DNA of 64,000 nt from Chondrosia reniformis. Taxonomy: Eukaryota > Porifera > Demospongiae > Chondrillida > Chondrillidae. Both the position numbers and the translations under genes were made by a program. The notes beneath the pieces are model-generated. The model worked only from the letters and a program-made list of their open reading frames with translations. It ran no database searches and was not told the origin of the DNA. Shown here piece by piece: positions 22,201 to 34,083 of the stretch; positions within the stretch are counted from its first letter, which is position 1, and the number at the start of each line of letters is the position of its first letter. The stretch lies in assembly GCA_947172415.1 (NCBI GenBank), contig OX359189.1, forward strand, positions 2,502,501 to 2,566,500, read 5' to 3'.

Positions 22201-24314
22201 AACTCCCTAAAGGTTAAACCTATAGAACTGTGAATGAGAATACGCTATTTCCTTCATTACTCCACTATTCAGTGGGTGTGATAGCTTCTGTGTCCTATTC
22301 TTTAGGAGCAAATTTGCAAATGACAGTTGGATGATTCAGCATGGCTTTATGAGCAAGAACGAGGAGAGTGCTGACAAATGGTGGTGGAACAATAGCATCA
22401 GTCACTTGAAGCTTGTTAAACCATTGACCATAAAAGGAGATACAACTGTCCAGCAGGCTCTGGACATTATGAACAAGTACATGTGACCTCTATATATTGT
22501 CCAGCCGGTTCTGGACATTATGAACAAGTACACGTGATCCCTATATGTTGTCCAGCTGGCTCTGGACATTATGAACAAGTACACGTGACCTCTATATATT
22601 GTCCAGCCGGCTCTGGACATTATGAACAAGTACATGTGACCTCTATATGTTGTCCAGTAGGTAAACCTTTAGTTTAGATGGCCACACCCACCGGAAGTGG
22701 GCAGGGTATGGTCGGCTTGTGCTGTCCAATTAACTGAATCCTTCCGAATAAGATGAATTTTGTGAAACAAGTGCATACTTTGAGTTAAAAAACCTACTAC
22801 CACCCACACTCTATGTACGTACTTGGCCAATTCACAGTGATTGTTGCTCTCCATGTTTTTTCCCTCTAAGTGAAGTTAGAGACGAAAACTACTTGTCATT
22901 AAATTTATATCACTTTGTTTATTTATGTACATTACACTGTGCGTGTGTGCGTTAACTAAGTGTTAATTTAATGTCTTCACATACGTAGGGAGGGATTTGA
23001 CCAGCTCCCTGTAGTAAAGGAGGAGGAGTAAGTAATATTCTTGCCATACAAACACAAGTACTCCCAGTATTCTTGTTGACCATACCCATCACTGTTGATT
23101 CAGTGATATGAGTATATGAATGTATACTGCAGTTTTTATTGTTTGATGCAGCAAATTGTTGCTATTCAGATCACTTGTACTTATGTCTGTACTGCAGTGA
23201 AGTTCTTGGAATGGTAACCCTGGGCAGCTTGATGGCCAAAGTTTTGAATGGCAAAGTAAAACCAACAGATGCTGTTGGAAGTGTCCTTTATGGGCAATTT
23301 ATCATGGTATGTATGCAAATGTATCAGTTATAAATTGTGCTTGTGAGATGTTTGATTAAAGACTAGTACTACATGTATACCTGAATTATTGGTTATGTAG
23401 CCTATTTAAGTATTTCAAGATGTTATCTCTTCATCCTCAGCTCAATCAGTGTGATACTTTGGGAAAACTGTCTGCCACTCTGGAAAAGGACCATTTTGCA
23501 ATCATTGTGGAGAACAGAAAGTTGGGTAAGTAGTAATATCTGTTGCTCCTTGCTATTAGTTACATCGCCTTGACAACCAAATGTTGCAAAACTGCAAACC
23601 TGGAATTCTCTGTTCTGTTTGTAATACGTACTGTACGTATATGCATTATATAGAACCATCTTCATAGTATACAATAAACCTTCAATTATAGGCTTGGCCT
23701 TTCACTATGTAACTGCTCTTTAAAGTTGCACAACCTCATCTTTGTTATCATTACTTTGAGCATTGAGCATACACATGAAAAATCTAATACACCATTTTCC
23801 TACATGCTATGCCTATTCTGTACAAAGGCCTATAGGGGAACTAAACCTGGAGAGAGCTTTGGATGAAGATACAAGAGTCTTTTCTTTCTTCTTTTCCCTT
23901 CTTTCATCTTCTTCTCCACTGGGCCAGACAGCTATTTCTGGGAATTTCACCCTTTATCAGTGATCCTGGGAGTCTTTGTCTTTTTCTTTATCTTGATCTT
24001 CTGTGAATCCTTCATGGATTATTTCACATGGTATGACCTATATTGTTATTATGCAACAGAGAATAATCTATACTTAGTTATGTACTGATTATTATCAATC
24101 GTGTGAAAAGGCAATAGCTACACGTTTGCTTTGCATATACATATTTTATACATGCGTGCATTCAAAATGACTAAGACATTCGTCCTTCACATTCAGTACT
24201 ACTCTTTTTAATCCTTATTTACTTATAGGGGGCCAGGATAAGAAGATTGTTGTTGGAATTGTAACCTCCATTGATCTTGTCAACTATATTGTTGCCAATG
24301 ATGAGAAGAAGTAA
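16205..24314 (+). CDS. CBS: Cystathionine beta-synthase
   Basis: Fourteen exons join in phase to 521 residues: 16205-16338, 16538-16650, 17871-18005, 18303-18452, 18582-18716, 20734-20825, 20897-20974, 21449-21581, 21799-21904, 22306-22476, 22989-23027, 23198-23306, 23441-23525 and 24229-24314. The enzyme condenses serine and homocysteine to cystathionine (PLP-dependent transsulfuration, cytosol). CTWSLG and HHHEDP keep the cysteine and histidine that bind heme in vertebrate [13 protein letters not shown] holds the PLP lysine, and EPTSGNTG and the GTGTGG phosphate loop are present. A C-terminal CBS-domain pair follows ([47 protein letters not shown]), so the AdoMet-responsive module is present. 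Exon 10 ends at a weak AA|GTACAT donor that has been tandemly copied. Confidence 0.95.
17162..17435 (+). repeat. Family A repeat with internal 17-bp minisatellite
   Basis: A family A copy in which the segment usually reading CCTATTCTGTAAAAAAG has become about nine tandem copies of CCTACTCTTTAGAGAAG (17191-17345). The 3' part of the element is shortened. In intron 2 of CBS. Confidence 0.85.
18760..20611 (+). repeat. 1.85-kb minisatellite in CBS intron 5
   Basis: About 90 copies of TGTGTGTGGTCAACCTGAGC, with GTCGAC variants, AGTT variants and an interspersed longer unit carrying CTGCATGAG. The pattern of variant units suggests higher-order amplification. It lies wholly in intron 5 of CBS, between the donor at 18717 and the exon at 20734. 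No promoter or coding function is implied. Confidence 0.97.
21115..21210. repeat. Family C repeat fragment
   Basis: Starts with AAGGATTTCTTCTAAC, the reverse of the family tail, then CACTGAAAAAGCCCCCCTGG, a degenerate core. A further CACTGAAGATGGTGG fragment is at 21315. In CBS intron 7. Confidence 0.5.
22448..22655 (+). repeat. 51-bp tandem repeat copying the end of CBS exon 10
   Basis: Four copies at 22448, 22499, 22550 and 22601. The first contains coding sequence (GTCCAGCAGGCTCTGGACAT and ATTATGAACAA) plus donor GTACATG and 22 bp of intron; the others are intronic copies, so four equivalent donors follow each other. The unit is a multiple of three, but each contains an in-frame TGA after the donor, so only the first donor gives an intact protein. 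Confidence 0.92.
23776..24013 (+). repeat. Dispersed repeat family A, near full length
   Basis: ATGAAAAATCTAATACACC to TTCTGTGAATCCTTCATGG, with all internal blocks of the 4206 copy. In the last intron of CBS. Confidence 0.85.
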
Positions 24315-24440
24315 CTTACATAATCTATAAACTTATCTAATCTAATTCATGAAAGCAATAAATGTGTATGTTTAGAATTATAGAAATATGGATCAAATAT
24401 ATTTTTGAATCAAATTGCTATATAATGTGTATACGTATAT

Positions 24441-24560
24441 ATGGCCCAGTGGAGGAGAAGAAAAGTAGAAGGAGAAACTCCTATATTCTCATTCAAAGCT
24501 GCCACTAGGTGCAGTAGTTCCCCATAGGCCTTTTACTTTAAAGTAGATGTAGCACGCATG
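24441..24560 (-). repeat. Repeat family A, divergent subfamily B
   Basis: GGCCCAGTGGAGGAGAAG, AACTCCTATATTCTCATTC, GTTCCCCATAGGCC, TTTACTTTAAAGTAGATGTA. Other B copies: 3498-3592, 32260-32395 and 47220-47345. It sits in the 870-bp gap between CBS and the kinase gene, which otherwise holds only AT-rich, TACGTA-rich DNA. Confidence 0.6.
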
Positions 24561-25187
24561 TACTAGTGACCTCTAGGTTCATATATATATATATACAATG
24601 TGTGTGATGAAGATACAGCCTTCAAATAAGCATGTTGCATTAATTTGGCTTTGGTTAACCTGCCATGCATAATCTTCCTTAAAACTATAATGGAAACCAA
24701 ACCTGGAACTTATAGTAGCATATACAATACAGATTAATTTTATACACCGTGTGTACGTACATAATTTTCATGTACCAAAAGCTATGTACGTAGTCTCACA
24801 GATTTATACATATATAGTATCTCCCATTATCTTATTTCCAAGTATCTGTCAATTCCTATGTCTGTGGATGATAGCAATTGTAGTAGTTCATTAGCATTTC
24901 AAAAACAACAACAGACCATAGAATACCATATAAGGAAGCATATATATACGTATGTACGTACATATTTAACTTACTGTATCTCTTCAGTAATTTCATATAT
25001 AAAATGCAATTCTTTCATGTCAACCTGCAGTATATATATATACGTAATTTTGTTTCCAGCTGTGATCTGAAACTACATGTAACACCTTTAGGCTTAAAGA
25101 TGCTGTTTCCATTTTGAATGCACCTAATTAACTGAATGTTTTTCCATAAATAAGTGAAAAATCTACAGCACTAGTACTGCAATAATA

Positions 25188-26369
25188 ATGGCTTCCCAAG
25201 CTGAACAGACTGTGTGCAAGACTACACCAGATGAGAAGATCCAGTCTCCTGATAGTCTAATGCATCCAGCGAATAATACTTCTAAGAGTAGTTTGACTAA
25301 GTGGGAAATTGATCGAAAAAGTGTGACATTCGTAAAAAAGTTAAGTTCTGGCCAACTTTGTGAGGAGTGGCAAGGACTGTTGAACAAGAAGGCTGATGTA
25401 GTTATTAAGACTTTAAAGGAAGGAGTGATAACTGTTGCAGACCTCCTACAAGAAGCACAATCCTTGAGCTCCCTTTGTCACCCAAAGATCATTGCATTAC
25501 AAGCTGTAAGTACTTTAGAGGAGCCAATATATATAATCACAGAGTTGATGGAGCATGGTAGCTTACAAGATTACTTAAGGAAGGATAGTCAGTCACTGAA
25601 GGAGAAGCAACTGATTAGTATGACAGCCCAGGTTGCAGAAGGGATGGCCTACTTGGAGTCACAATCCTTCATTCATTGTGATCTGAGAGCACAGAATGTG
25701 AAAGTAGGCAAGAACCTCCTATGCAAAGTGGCAGGATTTAGTATGGCAAAGCAAATGGATGTTTATATGGCACCTGAAGATTTCAAGGTACGTATATATG
25801 CATATATATATATATATATATATATTTGTATTACCAACTAGAGAATATGTATATAGATATATAGTCAATTATTCTATTATATAAATTTAGAGACTTAAGA
25901 TTTTTTCAATAGCATTTCTCAACATTTATATATAATACTCATACACATATCTGTATAAATGTGCATATATATATACTATAATAGGCATAAATAGTGCGTA
26001 TTTACTATTATATATTGTTATGATATTGTATTTATACATGTACAGTTTCCTATTAGATGGACAGCACCAGAAGGCATATTGTACAACTGTTTTACTGTGA
26101 AATCTGATGTTTGGTCATTTGGTATTCTGTTACATGAGACAGTCACATATGGAGAACTCCCTTATCCTGACATGAAGAAGGTCCAAGTGGTGGAATCAGT
26201 ACCTCACGGTTATCGGATGCCACAGCCAGATAATTGCCCAGAGGTACTGTATGGTGTCATGCTGGATTGCTGGAATGAGAATGCCGATTTGAGGCCTTCA
26301 TTTAAGACACTGCAGTGTAACCTTAAGGGAATCCATGAGCTTCACGGAGCTGAAAGTGCACATGAATAA
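25188..26369 (+). CDS. Solo Src-like tyrosine pseudokinase
   Basis: Two exons, 25188-25787 and 26046-26369, give 307 residues: about 35 unique residues and then a Src-family-like kinase domain (SLTKWEIDRKSV, QEAQSLSSLCHP, EEPIYIITELMEHGSL, VAEGMAYLESQSFIH, KFPIRWTAPEG, KSDVWSFGILL, CWNENADLRPSF). There is no SH3 or SH2 domain. Lys74 and Glu89 are kept. The glycine loop is lost (LSSGQLCEEW), HRD is HCD (163-165), and DFG is GFS (183-185), so the metal-binding aspartate is missing. The activation loop is short but has a Tyr in the Src position (DVYMAPED). Catalysis is therefore unlikely; a scaffold or decoy role is an inference. A stop in the second exon and an AATAAAG at 26461 end the gene. 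Confidence 0.88.
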
Positions 26370-26798
26370 GATAACAGTGCTAGATATAGCATTAACCTAT
26401 AATAGGCAGAACATGTGACCACATGTGTGTGTACAAGTTAAAATAATATACTGTATACTATAATAAAGTTTTGTCTTAATTAATATTATCAATAATACAA
26501 ATATAACCTTCAGAGTATGTACACTAGTAATCATAAACTAACGCTATATATATGTACATATTGTATGGACAGGAATTTTGGTGAGAAGAATATTTGTCAT
26601 ATGCATATTGCTCAAATTATGGCTTTTGTGGGTTTTACTGACAAGACAGTAACTGTTGTTCTCCTATACGTATATGTTCTGTGTAGTTTGGCAGTTAAAG
26701 TATTGCAAGGTGGATTGCTCTCAAAATACCCATGCATGCAATCTGCCAAAATAAATTCCCTTCCAAAATGTCTGGTTATATGGTATATATGTAAAATT

Positions 26799-26900
26799 TA
26801 AGATACCATTTTCCTACATGCTATATGCCTATTCTATAAAAGATATTATATTATATAGAATATTATAGAATATTCTGTAAAAGAGCCTATAGGGGAACTA
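26799..26900 (+). repeat. Family A 5' fragment
   Basis: ACCATTTTCCTACATGCTATATGCC and AAAGAGCCTATAGGGGAACT, separated by an AT-rich expansion. The surrounding 900-bp gap (26370-27280) has no other recognisable feature. Confidence 0.65.
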
Positions 26901-27280
26901 TATAATATATATACATAACGTACCATGTAGTGAGAATAAGATTTTGTCTATATATTATATACGTATATACATATACATACCTGGTCAATCACAAACATAC
27001 AGCTCAATCAATTGAAGGTAAAAGTACATACATATGTATGTAGGTGTAAATTAACTCTTCAGTGAACTTGAAAATTAACTTTAATGAAAGATTACAGATA
27101 AGGCCCAGTAATTACGTTTTCATATTTAGTCCTCCTGTCACCATAAACCATCAATACTTTACTAAGCTACAACTAACACATGATTCAAAGTAACAAACTA
27201 TATTAAATAAAATAAGTACATACGTACATCTATTATATAATTAAAACTCTTGTGTTTGTATATAATTCCATGGATACATG

Positions 27281-29290
27281 TTATTGTTCTACACTTTCTA
27301 GATGCATGTCCTCATTAGAAGGAGATTCTTTAGGAGAAACAACATCCCCATAGTTCGGTGGTGGCTCATTAGCCAATCTTGACATCATCACTGTTTCTGC
27401 TCCAGACATAGCAATTCTGTATTGCTCATCTTCAGAATACTCTAATGCTTTGTTATTGTGCTAAACATAAATAAGAGAGAGAGAGTACTACACATGTGAT
27501 TGAAATACAGTGAGAATTGACAGCAGGCCTAGGATCATTATGTATGTAAAGATTGTGATCCTTCCTTTATTTTGTAAATATACGTACGTATATACGTATA
27601 TATAACATGTAGGGAATTCAGTTAATACCTTTATATGTTAGGATTTAATATGATGTCCATGTACGTACAGTGTGCAAGTTAGGTTCTATGCGCGTGGGCA
27701 AACTTCACTGTTATATACTTTGGGTACATATTATAATGCTCTATAGGAAGATTAATACTATTTGTTATATACGTATATCACATGAAAGATACACGCATCA
27801 AACTAATCATACCGACATGTTCATAAAAATAATGACAGTTATTAATTGCTTACAGTTACGCTGAGATCTCCATGAGGGGAAACTGTATTGTTTCTGTTGT
27901 TTTTTGATTTAATAAGGATAATTACGGTAACAATAGCAAGGCATAGAGCAATGCCCAAAACAACAGGAAGTGTCACACCCAACACAATACCAACAATCAA
28001 TCCATCTGATATGCCTAAAAGAAACAGAAAACAAACAATGCTTTCTAGATGTTCTAGACGATAGGGATTCCTTTCGCACCAAACATAATTATCTTTGAGA
28101 TGGTTCATCTTTTATTTGTTGAACAAGATGGTTAAAATTGATTAAAATGTCCGACTTCTCAAGATACCAAACTGTATCTTTAGATGCTTACAAGACTATA
28201 GATGTACCGTCTCAAGGCTTTTATTGTACATTTAGAACCTCAACTTACAAGTTATATATGGCTCATCATCACAAGTGTGACCGGGGGTGTGATAGAGAGT
28301 GCACTGGTCTAAAGCATCTTCATCTCCCTCACACACAAAATGATCTCCTTGATACACCTGTAAAGAACCTCTTGCTTCTTTGGAAAAGTAAAGTGCCCCT
28401 CGGCTATAGCCAAGCTGTCGACATGAAACATCTGAAGCTTCGGAGCTCCAGAAATCTCCACAAAGTGCCATCCACCCGATTCCAAAAGGGTTTATCTCTA
28501 AGATACCGCTGCCTTCATTTCCACCTTGCAGTCTTAGATCAAAATGATTTTGTTGGGATAGACCTTAAGATAATGAACATATGTACATACAGTATATCAA
28601 AAGCAAATTCTAATGGTTATGATTCATTAAAATGACCTATTCCTATTATAACAGAGCTATCTTATAATGGTAGATTCTGAACTGATTCTAACAAAGCAGG
28701 ATTTACAAGAAAAAGGCAAAAATTCCCAGGGTCACTGATGAAGGGTGGAGTTCCCAGAAACAACTGTCCGGTCCAGTGGAGCAATAAAGAATGAGAAGAT
28801 TGACAGCTATTTAGTGACAGGTGAGTAGACTCAAGTATCAGTTGTGGGTTATAGGGACCCCCATTGTTGTTAATTTCTGAATTAGTGTACACATATTTAG
28901 TCTATAAGTACATACGTAGATAGGTAGTGTAAATTGCTTTTAATTGTATTTAAGGATTAGCCTTAAATGTTTTAAGTTTCCAGAGCTATTTGAGTACTGT
29001 TAGTTATGACATTAAAACTGCATACATAATGTCCTTTTTGTTTTATAATTATTGTATTGAATAAGCAACTATAGATTCTGTATTGCGTCTCCTCAAAATT
29101 AAAATGCTTTTAGTTATTAAATTGGAACCTAAAGGATATTTTATCCAAAGCTTACATTGTGTCAAAGAAATTAGTGTATCAATTTGCTAACAGATATCTA
29201 TATTTATTACTTATGCTTGTTTACTTATAGCTGACCTTCTTGAACAAGAAGACTTGTAACAATAAACAAGTTATACAAGATTGACTCCAT
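27281..29290 (-). CDS. Single-SRCR type I receptor with PPxY tail (copy 1)
   Basis: Four exons in phase: 29290-29236, 28563-28249, 28014-27854, 27460-27281; 236 residues. Exon 1 is a signal peptide (MESILYNLFIVTSLLVQEG). Exon 2 is one scavenger receptor cysteine-rich domain with VCEGDEDALDQC and six cysteines (group A pattern). Exon 3 is a membrane helix (IVGIVLGVTLPVVLGIALCL) followed by basic residues. Exon 4 is an acidic cytoplasmic tail with EYSEDEQY and PPPNY, a PPxY motif typical of WW-domain ligands. SRCR proteins in sponges are large, variable families thought to act in recognition; a single-domain receptor fits that. Each domain is on its own exon with symmetric phase-1 borders, which favours exon shuffling. 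Confidence 0.85.
28706..28782 (-). repeat. Family A fragment, reversed
   Basis: GGGTCACTGATGAAGGGTGG and TTCCCAGAAACAACTGTCCG match the reverse of the 3' half of family A. In intron 1 of SRCR receptor copy 1. Confidence 0.65.
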
Positions 29291-29462
29291 GTTTTCTTTC
29301 CTCATTACACCATGATACCACTGTTACTATTTATATACAAAGTTTACACAAATAGACCATATATAGTCAACATATTATATATATAATATGTGTATGTACT
29401 TTATTTGATAAAACCTATATTTGTACATAATAAGGTAGTGTTTGGCTTGAGAAGATCAATCT

Positions 29463-31643
29463 GTCTGGTTATTAGAGATGGTTGTGTCAATCACACTTGT
29501 ATAGTCAGGGGGAGGTACTGCAGTAATCTCTGATAAAGTGACTCTCTCTCCAGAAAGTGTTCCATTTGATTCAATTGGTCTTTGCTGTTCATATTGAACT
29601 ACTCTCTCATCACGAATGGTGTCAGCCAGCTGTTAAAGAAATAAAATGTGTCATCATGAAATAGGTAATATGAACCTCTCTTTATCACTATACCAATATG
29701 ACATTTACTGTATATCTATCTCCTGTATGCATACATATGTGCCTACATATAATTGTTGAAAGTATGCATGTACATACAGTATGTATGTATGTAATGTTTC
29801 ACTGAGAAGAGAGGGGGAGGAGAATTCAATTCCACAATCATATTTCCATAAAGAAAAGGCACTCATTTAGAATCAAGTAGCATCTGCAGCAATAAGGAAG
29901 GCATCAAGACACATGCACTAATACTAACGCCTGTTTGTCTAATTTGAGCTTGTTGCCTGCGTTGTGGCCTGTGTTGTGGCCTACGTCTCTGCCTCTCTCT
30001 AATTTCAGCATCATACTGCGCTTTAGCCTTCCTTGACTTGCAGCACATTACCACTATGATTGCAATGACAATGCATAATGCAATCAGCAGTACCAGAGGA
30101 AAGACAATGCCTGCAGCAATCCCAGCAATCAAGGCATCAGTGGTGCCTATATAGTTAAGGAAATAGAATACAATATTCTCTCAGATTGTGGCTATATACG
30201 TACATACATTCTGGTAGTCAAAAGGTGGTTTTACAGAGGAACAACTTGTGCATGTATAAGCACTGTCAGGGAATCTGTTTCAAGTTACTAAATGAACCTG
30301 GCATTTTATCTAGTTTTTAAAGTGTTCAAATGCGTGTTAGAGTACATACAATCTAAAATGGTTCCCTCTTAGAGTAATGGGCTGATTATAATGCTGGACA
30401 AGATGAATCAGCCCAATTGAATGGGTGATATCACCTACATGTTGCATGAGGAAAACATGGGGAAATCTATAGCCTAAGACTTCTGAAGACCAAGCCATCA
30501 AGCTCTGATGAAGAGTCCCAGTGATGGAACATTCCTAGACAAAAACTGTGCTTTTAGCCACTCAAAGATTAGAAAGAGAGAAAATTCAAAACAGTAAGAA
30601 GTCTTTATTCTATTATGGGGAAAATCTCTATGAACAGTATATTGCTTGGCAATTGTAACCAAGTGTAAGAGTACCAGTTGTTCTGGATTAGGTTCTCAAT
30701 GATTGTGTCCCTTTTTCTTGCTTCCTTTTATTAGAAAGTACACATAGTTGTGTTCTGAATATCTATGTCAATTACGTATTTATGAAATATTTTATCATAT
30801 CCTTTCCCTATTTGTACATCATGTTGTTAAATTTATTGGACAGCAAAACACTTACGTACATGTAATGTATGGTTCAGTTTGGCAGTTATGATTTGGAGTA
30901 GCAAAGAATTTGCAGTCAAAAAAGCTTTGTTCATTTCCACTGCATACAATATGGTCTGCGGAATAGAGATCCAGGGAACCTCTAGAGGTTGTTGAATAAG
31001 TGAATACACCTCCTTGAAATCCAAGGTGTCTGCATGCTACATTTGAATTTTCAGCATTCCAAAAATCTCCACAAAGTGCCATCCACCCAGTGCTCATTAC
31101 ATTGATCTGTAGGACACCATTGCTTGAGTCTGATCCTTCACGTAATCGTATGAAATTTCTCTGTACTCCTTGAGAACCTGTACCTCCTGCAGAAATATGT
31201 AACCATTCTGTACTAGGTATACTTCATTAGCTACGTTAGTGTACAATATATAACAGTACATATACGTAGCTATTGTTGAGCTGCCTGCAATCCAAGTGCA
31301 ATCTGTCCATCTCTAATAGAAACACTATACTTCATTATATGATTGCATTTAGGTTAGTGCAAGTAACTCCATTACTTCATTCTTTAGATATTGTTAATAT
31401 TGACTTAGAGAGAAGTTCAGCATTTGTATATACACAAATGAGCCAAGATTAATCTCTCTAAACACATTAAACACATCTCAGTCTCAGATACACAAAATAT
31501 CATTCTGAAGCATTTTGCAGGAATCATGTACTATTGCATTGAAAAGACATTTAATAGTAGCATCCTGTGACAGTGTTTAGTCTCTCAAAGTGAAAGGTAT
31601 AGCTTACCTGAACCATAGCTTGAACTACCATTGTACAGTAGCT
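29463..31643 (-). CDS. Single-SRCR type I receptor with PPxY tail (copy 2), 5' end unresolved
   Basis: Exons in phase: 31643-31608 (YNGSSSYGSG linker), 31186-30860 (SRCR domain: GWMALCGDFWNAEN, VCSGNEQSFFDC, six cysteines), 30146-29929 (ALIAGIAAGIVFPLVLLIAL, then a long Arg/Gln-rich segment RRRPQHRPQRRQQ) and about 29634-29463 (tail with PPPDY). It is clearly a paralogue of the neighbouring receptor: same exon order, same phases, same tail motif. The signal-peptide exon was not found; it should lie between 31644 and about 32600. The GS-rich linker exon and the arginine-rich juxtamembrane stretch are additions not seen in copy 1. Confidence 0.75.
30500..30612 (+). repeat. Family C repeat fragment
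   Basis: AGCTCTGATGAAGAGTCCCA, GATGGAACATTCC, CTGTGCTTTTAGCCACTCAA and AGTAAGAAGTCTTTATTCT. It has the CTGATGA core of hammerheads but GGAAC instead of CGAAAC. In an intron of SRCR copy 2. Confidence 0.55.
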
Positions 31644-32003
31644 CTAAAAAGCTACAAAGGGTACTGTAAAGCTTAAAGACTATAACATTAACTAAAAAAA
31701 GCTTGTATATCCAGTCTGTGTCTATAATTTACACTGAGTGTAGTTCAAACTAACCAAATTGATGTACTATCAGTATTAAACTGAATACTGGAAACTCCAT
31801 CTTTTCTCATAGTACCTCCCACAAGTTTGTTTTTGTATATACTGTGTTTACATAGTTGACACTCCCACTGATTAGCATCTGTGAGGGACTTAACCACAAG
31901 AGAACAACAAATCTTGTACATTGACTTTATAAGAGCAGATACTGTATCCTGTATCCACTGTAAGGCCATGCACCATGCACTAACACTGAGTGAGACCTAC
32001 ATG

Positions 32004-32137
32004 ACCCAGTGGAGAAGAAGATGAAAGAAGGAAGAAAAGACTCCTGCATCTTCATCCAAATTAAGCTCTCTTCAGGTTTAGTTCCCCTGTAGGCTCTTTT
32101 ACAGAATAGGCATAGCATGTAGGAAAATGGTATCTTA
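32004..32137 (-). repeat. Family A 5' part, reversed
   Basis: ACCCAGTGGAGAAGAAGATG to TGTAGGAAAATGGTATCTTA. Lies in the gap between SRCR copy 2 and CFAP68, a likely place for the missing SRCR first exon. Confidence 0.75.
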
Positions 32138-32711
32138 TGTACATGTATTGTAGAGGTTATGACATGAGAAGTCACTGTGGGGTGTGGGGATTAATATTTA
32201 GAAGGAAACTGCTTCAGCTAACCATGTAGATTTACTATGTCCAAACAGTGTATCTGCATGGTCAAGTGAAGTGAAAAAAATTCAAAGTAGAAGGAGAAAA
32301 CTCTTGCGTCCCCATCCAGAGCTCTCACTATAGGTTTACATAGTTCCTTATAGGCCATTTACTCTACAGTAGAGTATGCTTAAAATGGTGTGTTAGATTG
32401 TTCATGTAACTACGTACGTATGTGAGGACACTATCAGGGTTTCTTTCAGGGCAGAGGGGGCATGCCCCCTCCCTTGAAAATGACAAATGTTATATGCTAT
32501 ATACGTATGTGCTAGAATGAACATTGGTGCACTAAACATGTTCCCCCCCTTGCTAAATACTCTGAAAGAAGCACTGACTATTATTTAACTACGTATATAG
32601 ATGAAGAAATTTTAAATCATAACAGACTTTATAAATTTACTCATTAAAACATATACAAGGATGCAGGAGTGGCTGTGGTATATACGTATCTATCATGGAG
32701 TGTTAGTAAGT

Positions 32712-33938
32712 TCAAGTGAGGGAATCTTTAAGCTGCTTTGAGGTAGCATTCTCAGGTGTTCCATATGCTTCTCGTGATGCAGTCAAAAACGAACTGTATT
32801 CATCCTTCAAAGTGGGTGGATCCAACAGAGGCTGATGGCCTGGAAAGGCTTTTGGTTCTTCTGGAAACAGAACAGAACAGAACACACAAACTGCAAAACC
32901 ATTTACATTTGTTGTCAGCAAGAATAATTACCCCTGGTCAGTGCTACACCAATTATTATGCTACCACTAAAGTACGTAGCTGGTGAACCATGTTAGTTCT
33001 ACGTATATACCAATTACCACTCATTATGAACATACGTATTTGTAGTTTCACAACTAGCTCCTCACATAAGGTTAGGAGGTACGTACGTATGAAGGAGGGT
33101 TGGAAGGTATGAAACCATTTATGTACTTATTAATAGCTTATTCTTCCAGTATTCATGTACTGCCTAGTAGCTACTTACTGGCTCCTTGTTTAAACACTTT
33201 GGATTCTGCTGCCTTGGGCTTGTTGTATGCTGAACTGTATGTTGACTCAAAGTAATGACTGTACTGCACAGGAATGACAGAAGATGTTAAGTACATACAG
33301 ACTATAGCAAAGTAAAACCCAAGCTTAAAAACCTGCTGAAACAATTTCATAGTCAAATCTTTTAGACATAATTCTTCTCCTGAAGAGATAGTGTGTAGTA
33401 GATTAAGGGTGTTCCAGATACAGAGGAGTAATCTAATATTCTACATAAGTTATACACTCTACAGTAAAAGGCCTATCAGGAAAGTGAGAAATTTGCAGAT
33501 ATACAAGGTTGGACTGTACACATAGGATTATATCATTATGTAGTGGAGTTCTATACGTTAATCCTTGTACTCTTTCATTACTGCCAAACAAATTTATGAA
33601 CATTGCTCATACACTCAGCCACTTCTAATATTTATCAACCTACACAAAACTTTGGTAACTAACAGTTCCTGTCCACTATTATATTTTATTAAGTCATCTT
33701 TGCTCACCTGTGATGGCAAAGGCTTGCTTCGGCTCATACTTTTAATGTCAAATTTCTCCTCGTTCCAGTTCCCTATTAGCGTATCAGACGAATAGCTTTC
33801 TTCATTGGTAGTTACTTTCCAACCAAACGTGTTTAGCTTCTCCTCAGATGAGTCCGAAAGCAGACTTGTGTGTCCTGTTGCTTCAGAAAACCCTTTAAAC
33901 GTTGGCTTGGCGCTAGTATTTAAACTCTGAGAGGTCAT
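32712..33938 (-). CDS. CFAP68: Cilia- and flagella-associated protein 68
   Basis: Three exons in phase, 33938-33708, 33263-33179 and 32860-32712; 154 residues. It matches human C11orf1/CFAP68 as I remember it: FGWKVTTNEESYSSDTLIGN, WNEEKFDIKSM, KPLPSQYSHYFESTYSSAYN and FPGHQPLLDPP. CFAP68 is a microtubule inner protein of motile-cilium doublets. Sponge choanocytes and larval cells bear motile cilia, so expression there is expected. It starts 145 bp from TMEM218 on the other strand. Confidence 0.88.
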
Positions 33939-34083
33939 TCTGGTTGTTTCTGATTCTGTTATACGACCGAAGATAGATGGTCAACCATTTTTCTGGTAAC
34001 TAGGCAACTAAAGGGGTTTCCCAAAGATACAAAAAGATGGCCGTCTGTATTAACAGTGGCTAGAGCGTTGTGATCGAATTGAA
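33939..34083. promoter_or_regulatory. Bidirectional ciliary promoter with X-box-like site
   Basis: 145 bp between divergent start codons. At 33995-34008 the minus strand reads GTTGCCTAGTTACC; against the RFX X-box GTTGCC-N-RGYAAC it has one mismatch in the second half-site. RFX factors drive ciliary genes in animals. There is no TATA box. Confidence 0.5.

Noticed and set aside
22402-22677. Repetitive membrane-like proteins on either strand over the 51-bp repeat
   Set aside because: Created by the in-frame length of the repeat; the true coding sequence is CBS exon 10.
31745-31969. First exon of SRCR receptor copy 2
   Set aside because: The frame has no convincing signal peptide, and its possible donor is in phase 2 while the next exon needs phase 1.
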